Assembly: GCF_022763245.1 (NCBI RefSeq) | Contig: NZ_JALEGV010000005.1 | Location: 186,001 to 250,000 of the forward strand | Length of the DNA stretch: 64,000 nucleotides | Source: Oricola sp. | GTDB lineage: Bacteria; Pseudomonadota; Alphaproteobacteria; Rhizobiales; Rhizobiaceae | Reading direction: 5' to 3' | Shown: one piece after another, positions 55,608-64,000 of the stretch | Numbering within the stretch: the first letter of the stretch is position 1 | How the letters are laid out: every line of letters starts with the position of its first letter | The notes under the pieces: model-generated | Told to the model about the DNA's origin: nothing | Databases searched by the model: none | What the model saw: the letters and a program-made list of their open reading frames with translations, nothing else | Position numbers and translations under genes: made by a program

Positions 55608-56630
55608 CTACAGGCCGTGATATCCGCGGTACCAGTCGACGAAGCGGGCGACGCCCTGCCTGACGGACACTTTTGGCGTGTAGCCCACGGCGCTCTTCAG
55701 GCTCGACACGTCCGCCCAGGTGGCATGGGTGTCGCCCGGCTGCGGCGGCAGCATGACACGCTGAGCGGGCCGGCCGATCGCCTCTTCCAGCGCACCCACG
55801 AAATCCATAAGCTGAACCGGCGTCGAATTGCCGATATTGTAGATGCGGAACGGCGCCTGTGAAGTCGCGGGATCGGGCGCGTCGCCCGACCAGTCGGGGT
55901 CCGGCTCGGCCGGCTGGTCGCTGGCCGCCACGATGCCGCTGACGATGTCGTCGATGAAGGTGAAATCGCGGCTGTGATCGCCGTTGTTGTAGAGTTCGAT
56001 CGGTTCGCCGGCGAAGATCGCCCTGGCGAATTTCATCGGCGCCATGTCCGGTCGCCCCCAGGGACCGTAGACGGTGAAGAAGCGCAGCCCGGTGGTCGGG
56101 AGGCGGAAGAGATGGCTGTAGGAATGGGCCATCAACTCGTTGGAACGCTTGGTCGCGGCGTAGAGCTGCAGCGGATGGCCGACGCAATGATGCTCGCTAT
56201 AGGGCATCTGCGTGTTCGCGCCATAGACCGACGAAGTGGAGGCGTAGGTCAGATGCGCGACACCGCTGTGGCGGCACGCCTCCAGCATGTTGGCGAAACC
56301 GACGACATTCGTCTGGACGTAGCTCATCGGATTCTCGAGCGAATACCTCACCCCCGCCTGGGCGGCCAGATGGATGACCCGGTCCGGTGCGTGCTCGGCA
56401 AAGCAGGCGTTCACCAGCGCCGTATCGACGATGTCGCCCCGGATGAATCCGTAGCCGGCATTGGTGGAGCGAGCGACCTTGTCGAGCTCGGCTAGCCGCG
56501 CTTCCTTCAGCGCTTGATCGTAATAGTCGTTGACGGAATCGATGCCGACAACCGTGTCGCCGCGTTCCAGCAGGCGCCTGGCGACGTGGAAACCGATGAA
56601 GCCGGCCGTGCCGGTGACGAGGATCTTCAT
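55608..56630 (-). CDS. UDP-glucuronate 4-epimerase-like SDR enzyme
   Basis: The 340-aa protein has the NAD loop GTAGFIGFHVARRL, the QAGVRYSLENPMSYVQTNVVGF stretch typical of UDP-glucuronate 4-epimerases (LpsL/CapI type), Ser132/Ser133 in STSSVYG, and Tyr157/Lys161 in YAATKRSNE. It would turn UDP-glucuronate, made by the dehydrogenase 34 bases upstream, into UDP-galacturonate. The ATG at 56630 (KILVTGTAGF) is the natural start; the longer frame adds unrelated sequence. Confidence 0.88.
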   Translation of the reverse strand: MKILVTGTAGFIGFHVARRLLERGDTVVGIDSVNDYYDQALKEARLAELDKVARSTNAGYGFIRGDIVDTALVNACFAEHAPDRVIHLAAQAGVRYSLENPMSYVQTNVVGFANMLEACRHSGVAHLTYASTSSVYGANTQMPYSEHHCVGHPLQLYAATKRSNELMAHSYSHLFRLPTTGLRFFTVYGPWGRPDMAPMKFARAIFAGEPIELYNNGDHSRDFTFIDDIVSGIVAASDQPAEPDPDWSGDAPDPATSQAPFRIYNIGNSTPVQLMDFVGALEEAIGRPAQRVMLPPQPGDTHATWADVSSLKSAVGYTPKVSVRQGVARFVDWYRGYHGL

Positions 56631-56664
56631 CGGGTCGCGACCCGTTGCAAACGCAGAGACACTG

Positions 56665-58011
56665 TCACTCGGCTGCCTGGCTCGCCGCGTCGGCCAACCA
56701 GCCAGTGGATGCGCGGCCGACGCCTTCATAGGCAAATCCGGCGCTCTCGACCTGGCTCGCATCGTAAATGTTGCGCAGATCGACGAGGACCGCTTCGGCC
56801 ATCGTTCCGCGCAGGCGCGCAAAATCGAGCGAGCGGAAGGCGTCCCATTCGGTGACGATCACCAGGGCGTGGCACCCCTCCGCCACCTCGTAAGTGTCGG
56901 CGCAGAACGCCACGTCCTTCAACAACGGCGCAGCCTGCTCCATGCCTTCCGGATCATAGGCGCGAATGTTGGCGCCATGGTCCTGCAGCGCCTGGATGAT
57001 GCTGAGCGACGGCGCCTCGCGCATGTCGTCCGTGTTGGGCTTGAACGTCAGGCCCAGAACGCCGATTGTCTTGCCGCGGACGGCGCCGCCGCATGCACGC
57101 ACCACCTTGCGCGCCATGGCACGCTTCCGCTGGTCGTTGATGGCGACGGTGGTCTCGATCAGGCGCATCGGGCTTTCGGCGTCCTGCGCCGTCTTGACCA
57201 GCGCCAGCGTGTCCTTCGGGAAGCACGAGCCGCCGTAGCCAGGACCGGCATGCAGGAATTTCGGGCCGATGCGGCCGTCCATGCCGATGCCGCGCGCCAC
57301 GTCCTGCACATTCGCGCCGACGCGCTCGCACAGATCGGCGATCTCGTTGATGAAGGTCACCTTCATCGCCAGGAAGGCGTTGCCCGCATATTTGGTCAGT
57401 TCCGCGGTGCGGCGTTCCATGAACAGCACCGGCGCGGCGTTGAGGAAGAGCGGGCGATAGAGCTCCTGCATGACCGCCTTGGCACGCTCTTCGGTCGTGC
57501 CGATGACGATCCGGTCCGGCCGCTTGAAATCGTCGATCGCCGACCCTTCGCGCAGGAATTCCGGATTGGAGACGACGGCGAAATCCGCCTCGGGATTTTC
57601 CCGCCGGATGATCCGCTCGACCTCGTCGCCGGTGCCGACCGGAACCGTCGATTTCGTCACGACGACGGTGAAGCCCGACATGGCGTTGGCGATCTCGCGG
57701 GCGGCCTGTTCGACATAGGACAGGTCCGCATAGCCGTCGCCGCGGCGCGAGGGTGTGCCGACGGCGATGAACACGACATCCGCATCGGCCACGGCGGAAG
57801 CCAGATCGCCGCTGAAGCGCAACCGGCCCTGCCTGGCATTGGCCGCCACAAGCGTGTCGAGACCCGGTTCGTAGATCGGAATGCGGCCGGCGCTCAACGC
57901 CTCCAGCTTGGCCGGATCGTGATCGATGCAGGTCACCGCGTGGCCGAAATCGGCAAAACAGGCGCCTGAAACAAGGCCGACATAGCCGGCGCCGATCATC
58001 GTGACTTTCAT
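56665..58011 (-). CDS. UDP-glucose 6-dehydrogenase
   Basis: The 448-aa enzyme has VTMIGAGYVGLVSGACFA at the N-terminus, ELTKYAGNAFLAMKVTFINE (Lys207), the catalytic Cys263 in GYGGSCFPKD, and FKPNTDDMREAPS in the C-terminal domain. It makes UDP-glucuronate. The ATG at 58011 has GAGGAA six bases upstream. It feeds the epimerase downstream. Confidence 0.95.
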   Translation of the reverse strand: MKVTMIGAGYVGLVSGACFADFGHAVTCIDHDPAKLEALSAGRIPIYEPGLDTLVAANARQGRLRFSGDLASAVADADVVFIAVGTPSRRGDGYADLSYVEQAAREIANAMSGFTVVVTKSTVPVGTGDEVERIIRRENPEADFAVVSNPEFLREGSAIDDFKRPDRIVIGTTEERAKAVMQELYRPLFLNAAPVLFMERRTAELTKYAGNAFLAMKVTFINEIADLCERVGANVQDVARGIGMDGRIGPKFLHAGPGYGGSCFPKDTLALVKTAQDAESPMRLIETTVAINDQRKRAMARKVVRACGGAVRGKTIGVLGLTFKPNTDDMREAPSLSIIQALQDHGANIRAYDPEGMEQAAPLLKDVAFCADTYEVAEGCHALVIVTEWDAFRSLDFARLRGTMAEAVLVDLRNIYDASQVESAGFAYEGVGRASTGWLADAASQAAE

Positions 58012-58178
58012 GGTCGTTCCTCGCACTTTCCGAGCGTGCCGCGCACCCGCGCGGCAACCGTCAAAACGCAATCCTGCTTATGAACGCCCCGAGGCCTGCC
58101 CGCAACAGTTCGATGGCCGGCCCGAAACGCGTCTCATCGACGCTCCCCGCAAACCGAGACCAATCGACGAGCTGTCGC

Positions 58179-59489
58179 CTATTTGGAGCCTTGACCTCTG
58201 AACATGGTCTCGATCGTGCGCATGAAGATCAGCACGTCGAGCCAGGGCGACAGGTACTTGATGTAGAAGAAGTCGAATTGCAGCTTTTCCAGCACGTCGC
58301 CGGATTCCACCACATGGCCCTGATTGACCTGCGCCCAACCGGAAATGCCGGGCCTGACGACGTGGCGGTACCGGTAGAAGGGCAGTTCTTCTTCGTACCA
58401 TTGGGAGAGCGGCACCGCCTCGGGACGCGGACCGATCCAGCTCATCTCGCCCTTCAGGATGTTGAGGATCTGCGGCAACTCGTCGATGCGGTATTTGCGC
58501 AGGAAGCGGCCGACCGGCGTGATCCGCTGGTCGTCATTCTTGGTCTTGGCCGCCTCGCGGTCGCTCGCATCCGTCGGCCCGTCCGCCATCGTGCGGAACT
58601 TGTAGACAGTGAACTCCTCGCCGCGATAGCCGATGCGCGACTGGCAGAAGAAGATCGGGCCGTCGGAGGTCATCTTGATGATCGGGCCGACGATGGCGAC
58701 GATCAGGCCGAAGAACGGCAAGGCGATCAGCGCGGCGGTCCAGTCGATGACCTGCTTGGCGTTGATATAGAGCATGTTCGGCAGGAGCGACCCGAAGGTG
58801 TTTTCCGACAGATGTTCGATCTGGACGCGACCGGTCAGCGATTCCGCCACCTGCTTGGTGTGATAGACGGGAATGCCCGCCAGGGTGGTGTCGGCGAGAT
58901 ATTTTTCCCACTCGTCGCACAGGTCCGACCGCAAGTCGGCAACGACACCGCCGACATAGGGCAGTTCCTGCGACGGGTCGGAAAGCCGGATCCAGTTCAC
59001 GTTGCCCAACGCCATCAAGGCGTCGGCGTTGCCCCCCGGCACGACGGCAAGCTTGGGCGCGATGAAGCGTTCGTTGACCAGCTGGATGAACGTGAACCAG
59101 ACGAGCGAGAACCCGTAGCTCGTCAGCAGGACGAAGCGGCTGTAATCGAAGCGGAAGACCAGGAGAACGGCGGCAAGGGCTGCAAACGGCATACTCACCG
59201 TCACGAAGGTGTAGATGCCCGTCTGCACGCCTGGAAAATTGTAGAGGCGGCGGAGCAGGACGAAGGTGGCCAGCACCGCCAGACCGGATCCGAGCGTCGC
59301 ATAGAAGATCGTGTCGGGTACGCGGCCATTCGGCCAATACTGGCCACGCAACATGACCGGAACGATGACACAGAACAGCAGCGCCATCGGAAGCTGGAAA
59401 CGGATGCGCGTGACGAAGCGGGGCACGGACGACGTGCGGTCGCGCGCCGTTTCCGACCTGGCATTGTGCAGCGAAAACGCGACGTTCAT
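58179..59489 (-). CDS. WbaP/ExoY-type undecaprenyl-phosphate sugar phosphotransferase
   Basis: The 436-aa membrane protein has several N-terminal hydrophobic segments (RFQLPMALLFCVIVPVMLR and others up to ~130), a CoA-binding-like middle, and a C-terminal bacterial sugar transferase domain from ~240 to the end. That domain contains QVIDWTAALIALPFF, EFTVYKFRTM, LRKYRIDELPQILNILKGEMS, WIGPRPEAVP and RPGISGWAQV. It moves a sugar-1-phosphate (often galactose or glucose) to undecaprenyl phosphate, the first committed step of the polymer. The gene follows the RfaH-like gene at 59534. Confidence 0.93.
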   Translation of the reverse strand: MNVAFSLHNARSETARDRTSSVPRFVTRIRFQLPMALLFCVIVPVMLRGQYWPNGRVPDTIFYATLGSGLAVLATFVLLRRLYNFPGVQTGIYTFVTVSMPFAALAAVLLVFRFDYSRFVLLTSYGFSLVWFTFIQLVNERFIAPKLAVVPGGNADALMALGNVNWIRLSDPSQELPYVGGVVADLRSDLCDEWEKYLADTTLAGIPVYHTKQVAESLTGRVQIEHLSENTFGSLLPNMLYINAKQVIDWTAALIALPFFGLIVAIVGPIIKMTSDGPIFFCQSRIGYRGEEFTVYKFRTMADGPTDASDREAAKTKNDDQRITPVGRFLRKYRIDELPQILNILKGEMSWIGPRPEAVPLSQWYEEELPFYRYRHVVRPGISGWAQVNQGHVVESGDVLEKLQFDFFYIKYLSPWLDVLIFMRTIETMFRGQGSK

Positions 59490-59533
59490 CGGTCTTTCTC
59501 TCGCCGTTGCATCGGGTTGCGCATAGGCCTAGC

Positions 59534-60049
59534 TCACGCCGGAATGAGGTTGTCTTGCGACGTCTTGACCGCGATTGACGAAACGAAACGCATCAGCACC
59601 TCGACCCGCCCCCTGTCGTCCATGGAGATCAGTTCGCCGACCTGTTTGGCAAACGGGCCTGACATCAGTGTGACGGTGTCACCGACCTTCAGTTGCGGCG
59701 CATAGCTGACGAAACCCTCCGCGTCGGAGAAACCCTGAAGCGACTCCACGAAGCCCTTGGGCAACGCGATGGGGCGTTCGTCCTGCATCAAAATGAATTT
59801 GACGCCCATCGTTCCGTTGATGGACTGCCAGCGCACAGTATCGACGCACATGCGCACGAAGACATAGCCCGGAAACAGCGGCGCGGTCTTCGTGATCAGC
59901 TTGCGGGCATGGCGGATCGTCGCCTTGCGCTTCGGCAGGAAGACCTCGAAAGACTGGTTCTCGAGTTGCTGGGCGGCCAGAGCCTCGCGTGCCGGTCGCG
60001 TCGCGACGACATACCAACGAGCATCTGTTTTTCCTGTTTCGAACGGCAT
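59534..60049 (-). CDS. NusG/RfaH-like transcription antitermination factor
   Basis: The ~171-aa protein has the NGN domain (WYVVATRPAREALAAQQLE, FLPKRKATIRHARK, APLFPGYVFVRM) and a KOW domain (LKVGDTVTLMSGPFAKQVGELISMDDRGRVEVLMRF, given in part). Paralogues of NusG located in EPS loci act as operon-specific antiterminators. Being next to wbaP, it probably lets RNA polymerase read through the long EPS operon. Start options are the ATG at 60049 and a TTG at 60064. I looked for a canonical ops element and found none. Confidence 0.88.
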   Translation of the reverse strand: MPFETGKTDARWYVVATRPAREALAAQQLENQSFEVFLPKRKATIRHARKLITKTAPLFPGYVFVRMCVDTVRWQSINGTMGVKFILMQDERPIALPKGFVESLQGFSDAEGFVSYAPQLKVGDTVTLMSGPFAKQVGELISMDDRGRVEVLMRFVSSIAVKTSQDNLIPA

Positions 60050-60487
60050 ATGCCCCACAACCAAACGTCGCCAACCGGAAATATCAAATTTCTAACCGAT
60101 GCCCTGTCGGTCAGTACCACACGCATGCACACAAATGGAATTCAAGGACACGCCTCTCATCCAATCAAAACCAAAAGACCGTCAATTCTAAGGCGTTCAA
60201 ATCTCTGTGATGAATTCTGAAACAGCCTAAATATGCCTATACCGGAATGTATTTCGCGACCGAATAGGCGATCGACACTTCCCTCCCCGCAGACATTTCC
60301 GGACCGTTTCTGCTCGATTCAGGCGAAAAAAGACTACCGGCCCGTAAAGATCAACCGCAACATCTTGCCGTGCGCATGAGATCACCCCAAAGGCAAGCAT
60401 CTAGGCTCCGAGTCACAGACTCGAACCCCGTAAAATTCGTACTCTTGAAGCCTATGGAGAAGCGGAACCTTGCAGACCCTGCAAGAC
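60050..60487. other. Leader region upstream of the RfaH-like gene
   Basis: The ~440 bases between the RfaH-like gene and the secreted FecR-like gene should hold the promoter and untranslated leader of the EPS operon. It is less GC-rich than its flanks. A small exact hairpin CTTGCAG-ACC-CTGCAAG (60469-60485) sits three bases after the FecR-like gene's stop and may end that transcript weakly. No coding sequence is convincing. Confidence 0.55.
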
Positions 60488-61021
60488 TCAGTTGCTCGAC
60501 GCGCTGTCGCCACCACTCAGCCCGAACGCGATCCCGGCGATGCCGGCAATCCCGCCAAGAGCGAGAAGGGCAGCCGCGCCCGATCCGCCTCCGGCAGAAC
60601 CAGCGCCCGCGGCGGCTGCAGTGCCGGAATCAGGGGCCGGCGCCGGTGCAGGCTCAACACGGGTCAGCATGGCACAGAGCTTTTCGCTCGTGGCGAACAG
60701 GGCCAGTTCCGAACTTGCGCCCATATTCACCTTGCAACCGGTCCCGCCGGCGCTGGAAGAGGCGAAAATGCTGATCTTTGCAGAGGCGTTGGCGCCCGTC
60801 AGGACTTGCGACCCGAGAAACAGGGGCTGGCCTTCCTTGGCCTGGGCCAGACCGTCCTCGACCGAGGCGAGAACCTGGCCCGATCCGGCATCGATCCGGC
60901 CGATCGCTTCGGTCACATCGCCGAGAGGTACGGTGCAGGTGCAGGACACATCCTGAGCTGCGACGGGAACAGTCACCGTCGCAAGGAAGGAGAGTGCAAG
61001 GGCTGCCTTGAATATTCTCAT
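60488..61021 (-). CDS. Secreted FecR-like protein with Gly/Ala-rich hydrophobic tail
   Basis: The ~177-aa protein has a signal peptide (RIFKAALALSFLATVTVPVAAQ). A FecR-like stretch IDAGSGQVLASVEDGLAQAK and FLGSQVLTGANASAKISIF follow. Cys residues occur in SCTCTV and GGTGCKV. A Pro/Ala linker (EPAPAPAPD) precedes a hydrophobic C-terminus GAAALLALGGIAGIAGIAFGL and the end SGGDSASSN. Such proteins are seen in EPS loci, but the function is not known to me. The ATG at 61021 gives a clean signal peptide; an upstream ATG-like start at 61051 does not. Confidence 0.72.
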   Translation of the reverse strand: MRIFKAALALSFLATVTVPVAAQDVSCTCTVPLGDVTEAIGRIDAGSGQVLASVEDGLAQAKEGQPLFLGSQVLTGANASAKISIFASSSAGGTGCKVNMGASSELALFATSEKLCAMLTRVEPAPAPAPDSGTAAAAGAGSAGGGSGAAALLALGGIAGIAGIAFGLSGGDSASSN

Positions 61022-61350
61022 TGATCGAAGCCTCGGACCTTGGCTTGGCACATGAACACCATATTGATCGTTAACATCATGACAAACCGTGAATCAATCC
61101 GAAAGGATTGCCATTTCTTGCCATTACTCGATGCAAGTGCACACTATTGAAGAAGTGTGACATGCACGCAACGAGCGTTCCGTGCGCCGAAACGCCACAT
61201 GCAGCGATCTTGATGTGTTTTTGTTTGTACATGCCGCAGCGCGAAACCACAATGGCAGACGCGTCAATGGCTTGCCCTGATCCAGACGTTTCAGCCGCCG
61301 CTGCAATCAAGAATTGTAACAACCGCCGCCATACGCCGTTTCGCACGCGA
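61022..61350. other. Intergenic region between the EPS locus and the purine operon
   Basis: These 329 bases hold the promoter region of the secreted protein gene and lie past the end of uraH (both on the minus strand). I see no gene and no strong terminator here. Confidence 0.5.
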
Positions 61351-61716
61351 TCAGCTTCCCCGGTAGGTGGAATAGCTCCAGGGCGTGACGAGCAGGGGCA
61401 CGTGATAGCCGGCCTGCGGGTCCGAAATGGCGAATCGGAGCGGCACGACATCCAGGAAGGGCGGGTCGGATTGCTCGGGCTCGCCTTTTTCCGTGAAATA
61501 GACGGACACCTCGAAATGCAGTTCGTAGACGCCCTTCTCCATCTCGTCGGGCCCGAGCAGCAACTCGTCGGTGCGCCCGTCCGCATTGGTGATGGCCTGT
61601 TTGACCAGATCGAGCTTCCCGCTGCCGGGCGGCGCCTTGTAGAGGGTCAGCCGCATGCCCTGTGCGGGCTTGCCGGTGGCCGTGTCGAGGACGTGGGTGG
61701 AGAGTTTTCCGGGCAT
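61351..61716 (-). CDS. uraH: 5-Hydroxyisourate hydrolase (transthyretin-like)
   Basis: The 121-aa protein has LSTHVLDTATGKPA at the N-terminus (His8) and ends in the family hallmark YRGS. It hydrolyses 5-hydroxyisourate to OHCU in uric-acid breakdown. It starts two bases after the uraD stop and has AGAGG before its ATG, so it is coupled to uraD. Confidence 0.95.
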   Translation of the reverse strand: MPGKLSTHVLDTATGKPAQGMRLTLYKAPPGSGKLDLVKQAITNADGRTDELLLGPDEMEKGVYELHFEVSVYFTEKGEPEQSDPPFLDVVPLRFAISDPQAGYHVPLLVTPWSYSTYRGS

Positions 61717-61717
61717 G

Positions 61718-62230
61718 TCAGGCCTCTATCAGATCGTTCAGACGAAACGCGCCGATCCTGGCGATCTGCGCTAGCGCTTCCGTCATCTCCTCTTCCGGCG
61801 CGTGATTCAACCGTGCTTCGAACGACGCCAGGATCGACTGCTTGTCGTGGCCGCGCACGGCAAGGATGAAGGGGAAACCGAAGCGCGCCTTGTAGGCGTC
61901 GTTCAGCGCGTGAAACCGGGTGAACTCGTCGCTGCTTAACCGATCCAGGCCGGCGCCCTTCTGTTCGGAGGTCGATTCGGCCGTCAACTCGCCGGCCAGC
62001 GCCGCCTTGCCGGCGAGATCCGGATGCGCCTTGATCAGCGCCAGTTGCGGCTCGCGGCCGGCACGATCGATCGCGACGACCATTGCCGCATGCAAGGCCT
62101 CGATCGAGGCGAAGGGACGTTCGCCGCTCACCGCCTCCGCCACCCAGGGCGAATGCTCGAAGACCGCGCCGAGCGCATCGACGAACTCGGCTTCCGAGCA
62201 CGTGTTGAGATCGTCGAGCGCAATCGTCAC
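61718..62230 (-). CDS. uraD: OHCU decarboxylase
   Basis: The 170-aa protein has LDDLNTCSEAEFVDALGAVFEHSPW, LIKAHPDLAGKAALAG (the HPDLAGK site), LDRLSSDEFTRFHALNDAY and FGFPFILAVRGHDKQSIL. It decarboxylates OHCU to (S)-allantoin. The GTG start at 62230 overlaps the stop of the xanthine dehydrogenase gene as GTGA. Confidence 0.94.
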   Translation of the reverse strand: MTIALDDLNTCSEAEFVDALGAVFEHSPWVAEAVSGERPFASIEALHAAMVVAIDRAGREPQLALIKAHPDLAGKAALAGELTAESTSEQKGAGLDRLSSDEFTRFHALNDAYKARFGFPFILAVRGHDKQSILASFEARLNHAPEEEMTEALAQIARIGAFRLNDLIEA

Positions 62231-64000
62231 GTGGCCGCCCCGCTTCGGGCGCGCATGTCGTCGATGGCGGCCAGGATGTTTTCCGGCGTCGCCGGCGCCT
62301 TGAGATTCGGCGACAGGCCGGCCGCGCCGCAAGAGGCGACCGCGTCGCGGATGGCAAGCCAGACGGCGACGGCCAGCATCAGCGGCGGTTCGCCCACCGC
62401 CTTGGAGCGATAGACCGTCTCCTCGCCATTCGCTGCGTTGTCGAGCAGCGCCACGTTGAACTCCGGCGGCACGTCGCGCGAACCGGGGATCTTGTAGGTG
62501 GACGGACCGACCGTGCGCAGGCGGCCCTTGTCGTCCCACCACAATTCCTCGCAGGTCAGCCAGCCCATGCCCTGAACGAAGGCGCCCTCGATCTGGCCGA
62601 GGTCGATCGCCGGATTGAGCGAGGCGCCGCAATCCTGCAGCAGGTCGGCGCGCAGGCAGCGGCTTTCGCCGGTCAGCGTATCGACGGCCACTTCGGCCAC
62701 CGCCGCGCCGTAGGTATAGTAGAAGAAGGGCCGGCCCTTCAGCGTCTTGGGGTCCCAGTGGATTTTCGGCGTCGCGTAATAGCCTGCCTCCGACAGCTGC
62801 ACGCGCGCCGCCCATGTCAGCTTTGCCAGTTCGCCGAAGGACACCGAGCGGTTACCCGCGTGGACGCGCTCCTCGCGGAAGACAATTTCCTCTGCCGCCA
62901 CGTCGAAATGTCCGGCGGCGACATTGGCCATGCGGCCGCGGATCGCGGTGGCCGCGTTGTAGGCCGCCATGCCGTTCAGGTCCGAGCCGGTCGAAGCGGC
63001 GGTGGCGGAGGTGTTCGGCACCTTGCCGGTCGTCGTCGCGGTGATCTTCACCTGGTCGATGCCGATCTGGAACACCTCGGCGACCACCTGCGCGACTTTC
63101 ATGAACAGGCCCTGGCCCATCTCCGTGCCGCCGTGGTTCAGGTGAACCGAGCCGTCCTGGTAGACATGGACGAGCGCGCCGGCCTGGTTGAGCGAGGTCA
63201 GATTGAAGGAGATGCCGAACTTGACCGGCATGAAGGCAAGCCCGCGCCGCAACAGCGGGTCGGCGGCGTTGTGCGCGTCGATCTCGGCGCGGCGGCGTTC
63301 CCATTCCGATGAGCCGAGCAGCGATTCGGTCACCCAGGTCAGGCGGTTCTGGCTGGTTTCGACCGGCTGACCGTAGGGCGTCACCTCACCGGTTTCCGGG
63401 CCGTAATAGTTGCGCATGCGCACCGCGGTCGGGTCGAGCTGCAGTTCGCGGGCGATCTGGTCCATGATCGCCTCGATGCCGATGATGCCCTGCGGCCCGC
63501 CGAACCCGCGAAAAGCGGTGTTGGAGACGGTGTTGGTCTTGCAGGCATGGCCGACCAGGCGCGCCGCCGGGACGAAATAGGAATTGTCTGAGTGGGTGAG
63601 CGTGCGGGTGATCACCGGACCGGTCAGGTCCGGCGTGTTGCCGGCGCGCGCCAGGTATTCGATGTCGAGCCCTCTGATGCGCCCGTCTGCGTCGACGCCC
63701 ACCTTCCAGGACGCGACCATGTCGTGGCGCTTGCCGGTCGCGGACATGTCGGTGGAGCGCTTCAGTCGCATCTTGACCGGCTTGCCGGCCTTTCTGGCGA
63801 GCAGCGCGGCGGCCGACGCGATGATCGTCGGCTGGCTTTCCTTGCCGCCGAACCCGCCGCCCATGCGGCGCGTGAACACGTCGACGGAATTGGCGAGCCC
63901 GCCCAGAACATGGGCGACGTGATGCTGCACCTCGGTCGGGTGCTGGGTGGAGGAATGGATGACCATGTCGCCGTCCTCGCCGGGGACGGCGTAGGCGATG
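62227..64000 (-). CDS. xdhB: Xanthine dehydrogenase molybdenum-binding subunit, N-terminus outside window
   Basis: About 590 residues are visible, and the frame runs open to the window's end (IAYAVPGEDGD before the first Met), so the 5' part is missing. It has RRMGGGFGGKESQ, AFRGFGGPQGI (substrate/Moco region) and HLNHGGTEMGQGLF, which are typical of the molybdopterin-binding chain of bacterial two- or three-subunit xanthine dehydrogenases. CGASLNPAIDLGQIEGAFVQGMGW and GEPPLMLAVAVW lie near the end. It oxidises hypoxanthine and xanthine to urate, which uraH/uraD then process. Confidence 0.95.
   Translation of the reverse strand, partial: IAYAVPGEDGDMVIHSSTQHPTEVQHHVAHVLGGLANSVDVFTRRMGGGFGGKESQPTIIASAAALLARKAGKPVKMRLKRSTDMSATGKRHDMVASWKVGVDADGRIRGLDIEYLARAGNTPDLTGPVITRTLTHSDNSYFVPAARLVGHACKTNTVSNTAFRGFGGPQGIIGIEAIMDQIARELQLDPTAVRMRNYYGPETGEVTPYGQPVETSQNRLTWVTESLLGSSEWERRRAEIDAHNAADPLLRRGLAFMPVKFGISFNLTSLNQAGALVHVYQDGSVHLNHGGTEMGQGLFMKVAQVVAEVFQIGIDQVKITATTTGKVPNTSATAASTGSDLNGMAAYNAATAIRGRMANVAAGHFDVAAEEIVFREERVHAGNRSVSFGELAKLTWAARVQLSEAGYYATPKIHWDPKTLKGRPFFYYTYGAAVAEVAVDTLTGESRCLRADLLQDCGASLNPAIDLGQIEGAFVQGMGWLTCEELWWDDKGRLRTVGPSTYKIPGSRDVPPEFNVALLDNAANGEETVYRSKAVGEPPLMLAVAVWLAIRDAVASCGAAGLSPNLKAPATPENILAAIDDMRARSGAAT

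Noticed and set aside
61108-61869. Plus-strand frame of 253 aa across uraH
   Set aside because: It is antisense to a confirmed gene and begins in non-coding sequence.

Overview
The window is a 64 kb stretch of a high-GC alphaproteobacterial genome, probably Hyphomicrobiales/Rhizobiales or a relative. This is judged from gene content and style: an EPS-associated MarR-type regulator, ExoP/Wzc- and WbaP-like EPS genes, xanthine dehydrogenase beside uraD/uraH, and frequent GTG and TTG starts. No rRNA or taxonomic marker is present, so the order-level placement is an inference. Most of the window is devoted to a large surface or exopolysaccharide locus.

Region by region. (1) 1-8.6 kb: the 3' part of a serralysin-type M10 metalloprotease and, convergent to it, a giant RTX calcium-binding repeat protein. 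Their last ~300 residues are near-identical, so the DNA forms an inverted repeat. Between them lie an intact methyltransferase and a broken methyltransferase remnant. (2) 9.2-32.8 kb: a dense glycan-decoration region. It encodes a 1650-aa sulfotransferase/coiled-coil/WbsX/GT4/GT2 fusion, another sulfotransferase, a methyltransferase, a GT32-like/pyruvyltransferase fusion, a Wzm/Wzt ABC exporter, two GT10 fucosyltransferase-like proteins, a GT2 gene broken by one TGA, and GT2, GT90, GT62 (Anp1), GT71 (MNN1) and GT4 glycosyltransferases. At its end sits a PqqD-like protein, an HPr-kinase-like protein, a 57-aa Tat-signal-like peptide and, convergently, a nucleotidyltransferase (30.3-33.9 kb). This is the best candidate for an undescribed modification system. 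(3) 34-40 kb: tRNA-Gln, then an EPS export and polymerisation operon: Wza-like lipoprotein, Wzc/ExoP-like tyrosine autokinase, a membrane-anchored TPR/beta-sandwich protein, and an O-antigen ligase/Wzy-like protein.

(4) 40.1-50.1 kb: a minus-strand catabolic operon. It runs from a solute-binding protein through an enolase-superfamily dehydratase, a GMC oxidoreductase with a small partner subunit, two sugar permeases, a GntR regulator and an ATPase to an aldehyde dehydrogenase. This looks like uptake and oxidative, non-phosphorylating breakdown of a sugar or sugar acid. The solute-binding protein has lost its signal peptide at the junction with the next region. (5) 50.1-61 kb: the nucleotide-sugar and initiation half of the EPS locus, all on the minus strand: GDP-mannose 3,5-epimerase-like protein and GT2 (a lower-GC patch), a GT2-GDP-fucose synthase fusion, GDP-mannose 4,6-dehydratase, MarR-type EPS regulator, UDP-glucuronate 4-epimerase-like protein, UDP-glucose dehydrogenase, WbaP-like initiating phosphosugar transferase, a NusG/RfaH-like factor and a secreted FecR-like protein. 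(6) 61.3-64 kb: purine catabolism (uraH, uraD and the large subunit of xanthine dehydrogenase, cut by the window edge).

How it fits together (inference): the WbaP-like enzyme starts a lipid-linked repeat unit. GDP-fucose, possibly GDP-L-galactose, and UDP-glucuronate/galacturonate feed the many glycosyltransferases, including the two GT10 enzymes. Sulfo-, methyl- and pyruvyl-transferases decorate the product. Wza/Wzc/Wzy and a separate Wzm/Wzt system export one or two different polymers. The MarR-type and RfaH-like proteins are likely local regulators.
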